Both the position numbers and the translations under genes were made by a program. A model generated the notes under the pieces. It searched no databases. It was not told where the DNA came from and saw nothing but the letters and a program-made list of their open reading frames with translations. Source: Tetracentron sinense (Eukaryota; Streptophyta; Magnoliopsida; Trochodendrales; Trochodendraceae). Taken from it: DNA of 64,000 nt. The stretch is taken from the NCBI GenBank assembly GCA_015143295.1, contig CM026560.1, positions 3,970,501-4,034,500 on the forward strand. Direction: 5' to 3'. Positions 1 to 9,306 of the stretch are shown here, piece by piece. Every line of letters starts with the position of its first letter. The stretch's first letter is position 1.

Positions 1-146
1 CCAGATCTCACCATGACTACATCACACAGCATTTCACCTCGGGTGTGGAATTTTTATCATTGAAATTCTCAGCGGTTATAAACCTGGTTGCATTCCACAG
101 GTCAACAAGTGTCCCTTTTAACAGCCCATAACTGTGGTTAAGATCT

Positions 147-197
147 ACTAACCCTTAATGTTTTTTTTTTTTTGGTCACTTACTAACCCTTAATGTT
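147..197 (-). mobile_element. Tail-only retroposon scar with 16-bp target duplication
   Basis: The 16-bp sequence ACTAACCCTTAATGTT occurs at 147-162 and again at 182-197. Between the copies lie only a T-run and GGTCACTT, which read on the minus strand as GTGACC followed by a poly(A) run. Flanking direct repeats of about 15 bp plus an A-tail are the signature of LINE-driven retroposition. The insert therefore looks like an extremely 5'-truncated SINE or LINE copy. The family cannot be fixed from so few bases, but the pre-tail bases resemble other SINE-like ends in this window (268, 42171, 44477). Confidence 0.6.
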
Positions 198-253
198 CAA
201 CCATCTAACCTTAGATTTTAGAAGAAAAACAATTAATTCTAAAGGTCAAAGTT

Positions 254-310
254 GTTTTTTTTTTTTTGGTAAACTCAATCATACCACAAGGCAATGACTG
301 AAGGCAAAGA
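254..310 (-). mobile_element. Short retroposon 3' end (SINE-like), copy 1
   Basis: A T-run is followed by TTGGTAAACTCAATCATACC and a further stretch ending in ACTGAAGG. A close relative occurs at 36619-36668. On the minus strand both read as a short conserved body, then GTTTACCAA and poly(A), as expected for the 3' end of a SINE or 5'-truncated LINE. The sequence is too short to assign a family. Confidence 0.4.
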
Positions 311-1659
311 CAATGGAATACTCACACCAACCAAGCAAACACACACACACACACCACACACATGCAGCATATGTTGATAACCAGAGTAAAAGAATGCTTT
401 TGTCCGGTTACAATCATAGAGAATTTCAAATCCCAAATAAACTCCCACATCCGAACTCTTTTATTAAAATCCCAAATATACTGTACTCCCAACCTTTTAT
501 TGAAAAATATACTATACTCCCACATCCTAACCTTTTAATTCAAATATAATTAAGGGTCAAGATTTAAGCTAATGTAACTTTAGAAAATGACAAAATGAGA
601 CGAATCTAATTTGACCCTTAATTATTAGAATTAAAGGGTTAGGCTTTGGTTGTGCCCATAGACTGATTCACTGTAGGAGTGCCTGATGTTGAATAACCAA
701 TTGCCTCAAGATATGAATAACCAAATAGGTTCTTTCCACTGCTAGTTCAAACTCGATCTTCCCCCTGGATCCCTTGCTGCACAGCATGAAAGTCAAATCA
801 AACACACATCGACCATCCATTTCTAAGGAGTTCAAAAACAAAAATCTTGAAATGGCTTCAGTAATAGCAAGCCTATATTGATTTTGGTTTATACGCCCAA
901 AACACCAATCTCAGTAACCATATTGAGATTTTAAATTGATTATCAATCCACACTATCAGAATCTTGATTCTCAATCCAATCTAGACCACTCTTCCTGCTC
1001 ATAACCCCACAAATTTAAACCTAAATGGTCGAGGCAATACTGTCACAAACATCCAAGGGGGCATCTAGAAATCTTAGCTCTCTTTCAGCCGAGTATATTT
1101 TTGAATCTAGACGAGTTAGTAACGTACTCTATTTCAATTTTAAAAAAATGTCTTATTTGGGGCATTTTTAAAATTTTATAAAACTGAGTCTATACTACTA
1201 TAGAAAAGTTGGTATCCACAATACCTTCAAAATCTTCTGTTCACAATACCTTCAAAATCTCCCATTTAACAAAAATAAATAAAATTGTCTCAGACACACT
1301 GTTTTCAACAAATACATTATCTTTCCCCTTCACTACAAACATAGGCTTCTGATTTAAAAAGCACCATATTGTTTACTTTTTCAACCAAAAAAAAAATTCT
1401 ATGTTTGATATAAACCTTCTGCTAAAGGTCTATTTTTTTTTTTTTATCAAATGTCTTTCAAATTAACTGCAATAATGTCTATTTTGTAGATTTACCAAAC
1501 GCTACCCTAAATGTCCTGAAAGCAAAACCCACAAAATTTTATGCACTAAACAGATTCTAAACAATTTGCCAACTCAGAGAAAAAGTATCAAGAAGAGTTG
1601 AGCAACATAACACAGAACTAAGAATGAGAGATTCCGCAACAGGTTCAAAGAAACCACAT

Positions 1660-3593
1660 CTAAAAGAGAGAAGTCCCCTTGCCCTTCTTGTCCCCACCAA
1701 TCTCAAAATGCTTGCACCTCTGCAAAACCAGTTACAGACCAAGTATTGGTAAATAGGTAAAATGCCAAAAAGTTAGGAAGCCAAATAAGTGATATCAGAA
1801 ACACTGACCTTGATTGGGTGCTGGGATACATGTTTGCAGCCTTGGCATTGCAGCCTCAGAACAATTTTCTTGGTAGTTTTTGCCTGGTTAGGAAAAATGG
1901 GGGAAAATTCTGCTTGAAATCTTTCTGAAGAACATAACATCAATGGTACTAATTTACATCTTATAGTTAGGAAACACCATGCTAACATATAACATTGAAG
2001 TTTCTTACTTGCTAAGTAGTATATTCGTCACATTCGTGTAAAGTCAGAAGAAAGGATGCTGGAGATAGGTTTTACCTTCTTGTGGAACACAGGTTTGGTC
2101 TGCCCTCCGTAGCCCGACTGTTTACGATCGTAACGGCGCTTCCCTTGGACAGCAAGGCTATCCTTCCCCTTCTTGTATTGAGTAACTTTGTGCAAGGTGT
2201 GCTTCCTGCACTCCTTACTCTTGCAGTATGTCTTCTTCGTTTTTGGAACGTTCACCTGTGAAAAGCAGGTCACATTTCATATTCAAATAAAACATTCAAG
2301 CAAAATGACATACTAAAATAGTTAGCAATATAGTAAAAGTATGATGTTGATTATTACTTCTAAATTTTCTCATCCCCCAATTTGCAGGCTCAAAAGTGGA
2401 CAAAAAACTCTGCCGCCTAATCAAAAGAACTAAAACTGACTTAACCATGTGCATTATTACCCAGAAAAGAGCCATGCTTTAATGGGAAGAAGCCTAAAAA
2501 GATAATATGTATAAAATAAAAAGAGGTATTTAAACGCCAAGTGAAATTAAATTTTCTAAAGAAAAATATGTTCATCCACATTTGACCAGTAACATCCATT
2601 GTTTTTGTGACATTGTCAGTAGCCTGTCTATATGCAGCGTGTGCCTGATCTGCAACCATATTCCCAACCCACCATGACTTATATTTCAGCTAAAGATCTC
2701 AAAGGTGGGGTTCGCCAATTAATAATCAATGCTCCCCAAATGAGCTGAAAGTACATAGTACAGAAAAAAAAAAAAACTGCACCACAGGTAATAGATTCCT
2801 GGGACCTCCTACAGCCACAAGCAGCTCTCTCAAATCCAGCCATTATTTTGGGGTATTCCTAATTCAATCAAACCTGACCCATTAAACCGACCTGATTATC
2901 TCCTTCGAGCATAAATACTTCCTTAGAGCAACAGTCCAAATAAACTATGGGAGTCTTTAGAATTTGCTGTATGATAACAATTTATTTTCAGGGATTTCGG
3001 AAATTGGGTTTCTTCTAACGGCTACCAGAGTTCATAAACAATGCAACAGCTAGAAATTTCATATAATTGAACTAGATTCAAAATTTTCTTCTTCATTTTT
3101 CTCACTTTTCTTCAATATGCAGAGGGGGTTTACCTACCAGTGAAAGTGAAAAAAATAGGGCACAAAACCGGCTTGTGGTATCAATAATTGCAGATTCAAG
3201 GAAACTAATCTCGGGTTTTTTTAACAGTCTACCAAAATTAATAAATAAATAAATAATCTACCAATTGAAGACAACATCAGAATAACCGAATATAAATGAA
3301 CAAAGCAGAAATTAGCCCAAGATATTCAGTCGACTAACTCTATAATTGAATTAGATATTCGGACTCAGATCGAACTAGAATCTTCTATATAAGAATCCGA
3401 CTTTTCAGATCTAAGAAATGTAAAAACAAATTGCATCTCAAAATTAGGGATTTTTGTAAATGGAATTGATGACACAAACTTCCCATATTTAAAGATGAAC
3501 ACATAGAGATTGATTACCAAAACAAAAATTACAAAGAAATGAAGAACTAAGAGATTGAAAGATCACTGAGATTAATTGAGATTTTCTTACCAT
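1660..3593 (-). CDS. RPL36A: 60S ribosomal protein eL42 (RPL36A/L44), four coding exons
   Basis: This gene encodes the eL42 protein of the cytosolic large ribosomal subunit, which lies near the E site. Coding exons in transcript order are 3591-3593 (ATG alone), 2076-2255, 1809-1883 and 1660-1719 (TAG stop). They add to 318 nt, or 105 residues, the usual plant length. All introns are GT-AG: 1335, 192 and 89 bp. The first falls directly after the start codon, a layout known in ribosomal protein genes. The protein starts [20 protein letters not shown] and ends GKGTSLF. Zinc-ligand cysteines are C12, C17, C74 and C77. K40 and K55, methylated in yeast eL42, are present. P56 is the residue found in cycloheximide-sensitive forms. 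Only V37 looks slightly unusual, since alanine is common there. The reading frame is intact, so this looks like a functional gene. Confidence 0.96.
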
Positions 3594-3810
3594 GGCTTCG
3601 ACCTAATTACTGAAAGGGGGGAGGGTGAAAGTTCAGACCCTCGGAAACCCTAACTTATTTCAAAGCAGGGATTGGTTAGGAATTAGGGTTTTATACTTAT
3701 AGTGACGGAGAGGAAAGACGAAATAATAGAAACACCCTGCAAGTTTACTAAATTCTACATCCACCCCTGTTTAGTGTTTATTAATTAATGAAGCAGCCGG
3801 CCCAGAAGAA
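3594..3810 (-). promoter_or_regulatory. eL42 5' UTR and promoter: telo-boxes, TATA-like, site II
   Basis: Upstream of the eL42 start, telo-box sequences occur in both orientations: AAACCCTAA at 3645-3653 on the plus strand and AAACCCTA at 3684-3691 on the minus strand. A TATA-like stretch lies at about 3689-3703 on the minus strand. A site II motif, TGGGCC on the minus strand, lies at 3799-3804. Telo-box plus TGGGCY is the known plant arrangement for co-expressed ribosomal protein genes, bound by Myb-type and TCP factors. The transcription start is not directly visible; about 3660 is my estimate. Confidence 0.7.
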
Positions 3811-3983
3811 ACCCAATTACTACTAATTAAAACGTCCACATGGCAGTTCGGGGAGATTTTAGGAGGGTTTGGTAAGATTATATTTATAGCTGAACTAAGC
3901 AGGTGGCACGTGCACGTGAGAGCGAGGGAAGGAGTTACCCCAGTTAATAGGAGTTAAAAGGGACATGTGTTAACCCGCAAGTG

Positions 3984-4434
3984 CAGGGGCGGAGCCAGGA
4001 ATTTTTCATTGGGGGGGCCAAAATACATGTATAAAAAAACTAATGGAACTTGGGGGTTCGGGACGTAGCTCCTGACAATTTTTTTTTTTGATAAATTTTT
4101 TATTTTGAGAAATTTTTTCCGGTAATGTCCTTAAGTTTGCCATGTGTCCCTATTGATATTCCTTAACTGTGGTTAAGATTCACCCACCAATCATTGGTTT
4201 AAAAATATATATATCAAATTTTTTCAAACCCTAGTTAAAATTCATAAACTCCTGGTTAAAAAAATTTAATATTTTTTCTAAAAACCCAATGATAAGTACA
4301 TGAACCCTAAGAGTGAGTGAATTTTAACCATAGTTAAGAGGTGTCAAAAGGGCCCACAATTCCATACCACTACAAGAAGAAATTTCAAAAAAATTGGGGT
4401 GGCCGCTCCTCGCCCCCTGCGGCTCCGCCCCCTA
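3984..4434. mobile_element. hAT-type MITE, 451 bp, with TSD and a paralogous empty site
   Basis: It begins CAGGGGCGGAGCC and ends GGCTCCGCCCCCTA, so the termini are inverted repeats of the (C/T)AGGGGCGGAGCC type common in plant hAT elements. It is flanked by 8-bp target duplications CGCAAGTG (3976-3983) and CGCGGGTG (4435-4442), 6 of 8 matching. A related sequence at about 4470-4580 carries the same flanks without the element, reading GTTAACCCGCTGGTG then CGATTGAACTCTCC. Inside lies a copy of the short TIR family seen at 5950 (about 4141-4362). It has no coding capacity. Confidence 0.8.
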
Positions 4435-4442
4435 CGCGGGTG

Positions 4443-4939
4443 CGATTGAACTCTCCCCAAGTTCAATAGCAGGTGGCATGTGAGAGCGAGAGAAAGGAGT
4501 TAACCACAATTAATAGGAGTTAAAAGGGACACGTGTTAACCCGCTGGTGCGATTGAACTCTCCCGCAATTGGCTGTGATTCTATTCTTTAAATAGATAGA
4601 TGAGCTAGGGGTAATTTGGGAATTAAAGCAAAATATTAAATCATATGGGTAGTTTGGGAATTCGAAAAAATCAGGCTACACCTGCCTCTCCCATTATAAT
4701 AGTAAAGAAGATAAAGATGTGTCAAGCTTGGGGTGTCAATGGGCCGGCCCAGTGGCCCAGCACAAAAAAAGTCACTCATTACCCATATTTTAGGCCCAAG
4801 GGCTGGAGTCAGGCTTAATTTTCTTAGGCCCGTGTTAATGTGGGCCGGGCTTTGGGTTGACCACTTAAAGCCCGGCCTGACCACTTATGAATATAGTACA
4901 TAGTCCAAAGCATCCAACAGAGTATACCATTATAACATA
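4443..4939. other. Non-coding: paralogous repeat, Helitron 5'-end remnant, GGCC-rich stretch
   Basis: Bases 4470-4580 are the diverged second copy of the sequence interrupted at 3984. At 4691-4708 the minus strand reads TCTTTACTATTATAATG, close to the consensus Helitron 5' end, but no partner 3' end is clear. Bases 4729-4880 begin GGGGTGTCAATGGGCC and are rich in GGCCC words, like ends of a hAT-type MITE; a similar stretch lies at 5780-5948. I see no gene. Confidence 0.5.
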
Positions 4940-5484
4940 CTAGTGTGCGGCATGAGAGAGAGGAAGGGGAGAGAGACTGGTGAGGACATTTTGATTTTTA
5001 TTTTTTTTAATATTTTGGGTATAGAAACTTGAGGGACTTTTATATTAAAAAAATTGTGAGGGACACATTATTATAGAAAAAGACATTTTGAGAACCAAAA
5101 AGTAGTTAGCACGTAAGAGTATGTGTCTCTTCATTAAGAGAGATTACGGAAGGAACATGAGAGAAGATAATGATGAAGATTTGGAGGAATAGTTGAAATA
5201 GAGAGAGATTATTGTTAGTTATAGTTAATATTACTTCGATACCCCTACTAACTTTTCTCATGTAAAATAAGATAACATAATATCTTAATTTTTTTGTATG
5301 TTTTTTTTGTTTGGTAATTTTTTTTTTTTTATACGGAGTTATGGATAAAATAGAAAAAATATAAAAAAATTCACCTTACTAACTAGGTTTACAGTAAGAT
5401 ACCATAAAATTGGGACTCATTAGAAATATTAGAAAAAGATCAACCAATTTTTTAATCCCGCTTCTTTCATTATAATAGTAGAGA
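4940..5484 (-). mobile_element. Candidate non-autonomous Helitron
   Basis: On the minus strand the element starts at 5484 with TCTCTACTATTATAATG, the typical plant Helitron 5' terminus, and ends at 4940-4943 with CTAG. It sits between A (complement of 5485) and T (complement of 4939), as expected for Helitrons, which insert between A and T and end in CTRR. There is no target duplication, inverted repeat or coding capacity. The usual GC hairpin before the 3' end is not convincing, which is the main weakness of the call. Confidence 0.55.
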
Positions 5485-5949
5485 TACTCATTTCAACATA
5501 CAGCAATGATTAAACATTTAACTACATATTACAATGATTTAATATTAAAAAATAAAAAATTCAATGTAAACTGTAATGCACATAACTGTGTACACACACT
5601 GTTATGCGCATAGAATTTTTTTTCCTAGTTCGAATTCATACGGTTAGGCACAGTGTTTGTTTTTTGTTTTGTAGAAATTCAAAGAGTTATGCACACATAA
5701 CAGTGGGTTTTTTTGGTTTTTATTATATGCATATATTTATCTAATTTATAGTACTTATATATTAAAATATATCACTATTATATCCTTATTTAGTAGAGAT
5801 GGGCCAACCCAAGCCTGGCCCGGTTCGGCCCTATTAATAAAGAAGTCCGGCCCAGCCCAGCCCGGCCCGGCCCAACAAAACAAAGTAGGACTTGGGCTTA
5901 TATATGAAGCCCATTTAAAATAGGCCCGGCCTGAGCCCGGCCCAAGCCC
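5485..5949. other. AT-rich spacer and GGCC-rich repeat
   Basis: Bases 5485-5780 are AT-rich with no gene. Two imperfect copies of a stretch containing CACTGTTATGCGC-like words occur near 5598 and 5690. Bases 5780-5948 are a low-complexity run of GGCCC and CCCGG words resembling 4729-4880; they may be two ends of one hAT-type element split by the Helitron. That is inference only. Confidence 0.4.
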
Positions 5950-6094
5950 GTGTCCCTTTTAGCATTCCTTTAACTCTGGTTAAACTTAAGGAACTTAGGG
6001 TTAATACTTTTGTTTTTAAGAACTAAGATTAGATTACTTAACCCTAAGAGTGAGTAATTATTAACCACAATTAATGAGTGTTAAAAAGAGGAGC
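5950..6094. mobile_element. Short TIR element (MITE), about 145 bp
   Basis: The left end reads GTGTCCCTTTTAGCATTCC then TTTAACTCTGGTTAA. The right end is its imperfect inverted copy, with TTAACCACAATTAATG and TGTTAAAAAGAGG. Relatives or fragments occur at 112-145, about 3935-3975, 4141-4362, about 4495-4545 and about 21417-21480. This is a small, locally repeated MITE family. The superfamily is not clear because no firm target duplication is visible. Confidence 0.55.
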
Positions 6095-6150
6095 AAGGAC
6101 CAATGACGATCGCAATGTGGCGATAAGATAAACATTTCCCATATATATAT

Positions 6151-6180
6151 ACTAACAAAACCCCCGTGTAATGCACGGGT
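6151..6180 (-). mobile_element. Helitron-like 3'-end hairpin
   Basis: CCCGTG (6163-6168) and CACGGG (6174-6179) form a perfect 6-bp stem with a 5-base loop. On the minus strand it is followed by GGTTTTGTTAG and then T. A GC-rich hairpin a few bases before a CTRR-like end is the classic Helitron 3' terminus, although here the last bases are TTAG. No matching 5' end was found to the right, so the element length is unknown. Confidence 0.4.
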
Positions 6181-6299
6181 AGTGAAATAAGCATGGAAGA
6201 AATAAAAGATAAATAAAATAATTACAAAAAATTTTAAAGTTAGAAGAGATTATTACAAAATCAGTTAAATTTGATGAAAATATATATATCGTCAATATT

Positions 6300-7330
6300 T
6301 TTTGAAATCTACCGTGATCGATGATCTCTTTGACCTAGAGGGGGTGAATAAATATATCTAAGGATTTATACTAATTTTTAATATATCTAGTTAATAAGCA
6401 TAAATAAATATTCAATCCACACAATCTGACACACGAGATTTTCACATGGAAAATCCTTCTGAGAAAAACCACGGGACTTAGTCCTGCATAAAATCCACTA
6501 AGAGAAAGCTATCAATTACAAGACAAAATCTTACCCAACACGGACACGACACTACATTCCTCGGTACAAGCTCTTGCTCTTGAAGTCCATGAACTAGCAG
6601 GTTCCTGATTCTTCACCGGCCAACTCTTCTCAAAGCTTCTTCAATCCACGATCTCCGAAGATCGATCTCCTTCCGCGAAGGCTCCGGATCACACACCGGC
6701 CAAACACACTCCTCGTGTGTAAAGGGTTGATGAATCAATTTAGTCTAAGAAGTCTCTAGAGGGATCTTAAGAACATAAAGATCACACAATGTAAGATCTA
6801 AGAATATAAAAGTTAATCTTGCATTCTCTAGAGAGGTTGTGAGAGAAGTGATCAACAATGATCAATGAAGAACAATGAAAACCATAGGAAAGAGTTCTCT
6901 AGCCTCCACTCTCACCAAAATATCAAATCTTTACGAATTATGTCATTAGAAGTTGTATTTATAGGTTTAAAATAGTTCTAGTAGAACTAGGAGACCAAAA
7001 CAAGCAAGACGGTCGACCCCTACTCAGGAGTGGTCGACCGGTCCACTAGGGGTCGACCGCTCATCTGAGGGATCGACTGGTCCATTGTAGTCTCTTTGGA
7101 AAAATCCTCCTACCAAAAAAGTGCAATATGCAGTCGACTAGTCATGATGAGCAGTCGACCGATGGGCCGGGGTCGACCACTCGTCTTGATCGGTCGATCG
7201 GTGGGCACTGGTTTTGCCTACCAGTTTGCCTCCCAACCTGTTTTCTCAACCACTATGAACATGGGGAATTTTCCTAAGTCTAGACTAATCACTTAGGTAT
7301 TTTTCATATGATCTAGTCAATTCCAACCTA
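6300..7330 (-). mobile_element. LTR-like dispersed repeat with GTCGAC cluster upstream of TATA
   Basis: The left part begins with GACCTAGAGGGGGTGAAT, a start shared by a widespread plant retroelement-derived repeat, and contains the usual lightly conserved stretch about drying and closing words such as GAGAAAAACCACGGG. On the minus strand TATAAATA lies at 6957-6964. Between about 7009 and 7205 there are at least seven copies of a GTCGAC or ATCGAC core, such as GGTCGACC. I read it as a degraded LTR in minus orientation. No partner LTR or target duplication was identified, and short reading frames here are not genes. Confidence 0.4.
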
Positions 7331-8127
7331 GGTATTAGGTCTCTAGGTCTCTTACCTTCCTAAATCCGGAACCAAAGCTTGAATGTAGAATTCTTCAATC
7401 TTGGCTTTGAACGATAATTGTATACCCTCTTTGGCAGAGCCAAAGGGTATTTCCGATTTCTGAGCTGAAGGATCTTCTCATGGATTTTCTTCCTTGGCAT
7501 CTAAAACAGCAAAGAACTTCTATGCAACACTTTAACCCGAGGGTCATAGGATACCATGTTCCTTCTTTCCAGCTATGTGTTTGTTCTGCCCTAGAATGGG
7601 CTAACATCTCTAGGCGGGGACCGTTGATGATGAATAGTTATCATCATTGTTGTAAAGGTTGCAAGATTAACACTTTGAAAAGCATTCGAGCCCAGTTTGA
7701 ATAACAGGTTTCTGTTTGCATGTGCTGAAAGTATGTTGTCTCTTGCATTAACAATCGGATGACTTTGATCATGACTGTTAATACCCCTGGCATTGTTTGA
7801 AGACACTTGTGAGTCTACCATTTCTTTCCTTGATTTTATGACGTCATTGATGATGTCATCAGGCAATGAATTCTGCTCTAGCAAAACCCTCCTTTTTTTG
7901 GCCGCATACTACCAACTTCTCTCTTTTTTGGAAAGGGAGTTATCCACAGAAGGCAGAGTGCCTATCCGTGAATCTCTCCCTCTTTTGAAGGAACTCAATT
8001 CTTGGACTTGCTAGAATTGGTGTCCGTGAGGAGGCCATACCTCCAACCCCCAGAATGGCTTGGGCTTGACTCCTGGAGGGTTGGTTTTTGTATCCCTGGA
8101 CTAAGCTTGGGCATGTCCACAAATGAC

Positions 8128-8395
8128 TTTGAATTTTCGTCCGTTGACGGTTTTGAATTTTTGTCCATGGACAGTCTTGTAATTCCGTCTGTGGACGGTC
8201 TTGATATTCCGTCCATAGATGATCTTGATCTTCCGTCTGTGGACGATCTTGATTTTCCTTTAGTGGACGGTCTTGATTTTTTGTTCGTGGACGGTCTTGA
8301 TCTTCCATCTGTGGACTGTCTTGAGACTCTGTCCATGGAGAATCTCTGCTTCCCATCCGTGGGATGGTCTTGTTTTACATCCATGGGATGACTTG
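8128..8395. repeat. 24-bp minisatellite, about 11 copies
   Basis: The repeating unit contains GTGGACGGTCTTGATCTTCC with variants every 24 bases. Because 24 is a multiple of 3, the array stays open on both strands, giving eight-residue repeats such as PSVDGLDI on plus and a basic, polar repeat on minus. Many units contain a small dyad such as GTCCATGGAC or CGTCTGTGGACG. The array lies inside a retroelement fossil, so the plus-strand frame at 8002-8391 is very unlikely to be a gene. Confidence 0.75.
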
Positions 8396-8799
8396 GACTG
8401 TTGTCCGTGAAACTTATCTGTGGACGTTTCTTGTTAACGGATGAATGCCTTGAGGCATCTTCCTCATTTTCCTTGTATTTTTTAGGAGAATTATTTGAGG
8501 GGTTGTTTGTTAAATTCTTGAGGCCCTTGGCCTTATCCTTTTTCCCTTGTGAAAATTGGGCAGCATTTCCCCCTCTTGAAGAGTTCTTTAAAGGGGGAGC
8601 TCCAACAGCTAGCTTGGACTGAGGGGGCTCATAACCAACAAGTCCTAAGGTCAGCCTTTGCAGCATCCCCAATGCGGAGTTCTGGGATTTGAGATCACCT
8701 TTTCAGATAGGCCTAGAGGTTGACCTAGGTATGCCTTTTGGGCTGACTTGTCGCAGAGTGATGGGACCACTTTGAAATGTGTGTACACAGTTGGGTACA

Positions 8800-8990
8800 T
8801 TTTCCACGGTGCACTCCGATTGGGATGCACTATGTCCGTGATGCACCATGTGGGGTGTATTTTGTCCGTGGCGCATCTAGTTGGATGCACGCTGTCCGTG
8901 CTCTTGGGTGTGGACTCCCCGTGGTGCATCCTTTGGAATGCACCATGTCCGTGGTGCATCCTTTGGGATGCACCATGTCTGTGGCATTGA
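8800..8990. repeat. About 30-bp hairpin minisatellite
   Basis: Units at about 30-bp spacing combine two dyads. TGCACCA (8939-8945) and TGGTGCA (8952-8958) are perfect 7-base arms around a 6-base loop. GCATCC (8956-8961) and GGATGC (8966-8971) form the next hairpin. The best-conserved units are at 8920-8985, with degenerate ones towards 8800. It lies in the same element as the 24-bp array. Confidence 0.7.
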
Positions 8991-9306
8991 TAGCTCCTAT
9001 GTGGAGGGGCAGCAATCCCCTCATTGAGGGTTCGGCCAATAGACCGAGACCTCATGATTGGGATTGTTGTTACCTCAGCCCAAGTAAGGGGGTGAGTTGC
9101 TAGAATCGGCATTAGAGGGACATAGACTCTCCTCTTGATGGTTAGGACATAGGCCGGATGGACTCAGACGATTTCGATTATCCTGCACAAAACAGAAAGA
9201 GAAAAGAGGAAAAGATCACTTCATCTTTCCTGATTTGTTCTTTTTTTTTTTTATTTTTCTTCAAAGATGAGAGGAGAATAAAGTCTCACCGGGGGTGCCA
9301 GAAATT

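Larger units (their letters stand above)
1..1555. other. Non-coding flank downstream of the eL42 gene
   Basis: I see no convincing gene. The stretch is AT-rich with T-runs at about 161-173, 254-267 and 1433-1445. The first T-run is flanked by a 16-bp direct repeat (147-162 and 182-197), reported separately. Bases 112-145 resemble an end of the short TIR element family described at 5950-6094. A (CA)n-like stretch lies near 339-362. The part next to 1660 is presumably the 3' UTR and downstream region of eL42. Short reading frames here have no recognisable similarity. Confidence 0.6.
7360..9300 (-). mobile_element. Internal region of a retroelement fossil with two coding minisatellites
   Basis: Read on the minus strand, this follows a candidate primer-binding site at 9285-9300 (TGGCACCCCCGGTGAG), next to the LTR-like block at 9307. 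It contains several medium reading frames, the longest at 7995-8672, rich in K, S, D and P. These are compatible with a retroelement leader or gag-type region, but I recognise no conserved domain. A spliced leader is conceivable, since a GTGAG follows the primer site and a CAG lies near 9181. Two tandem arrays, 8128-8395 and 8800-8990, are listed separately. The element looks broken; no pol is visible. Confidence 0.4.

Noticed and set aside
8002-8391. A plus-strand 129-residue repeat protein (PSVDGLDI units) as a host gene
   Set aside because: It is one side of a 24-bp minisatellite that stays open on both strands and lies in a retroelement fossil. There is no promoter or domain.
8651-9112. 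A minus-strand 153-residue His/Met-rich repeat protein as a novel gene
   Set aside because: It is a translation of the 30-bp hairpin array and its surroundings; no independent support.
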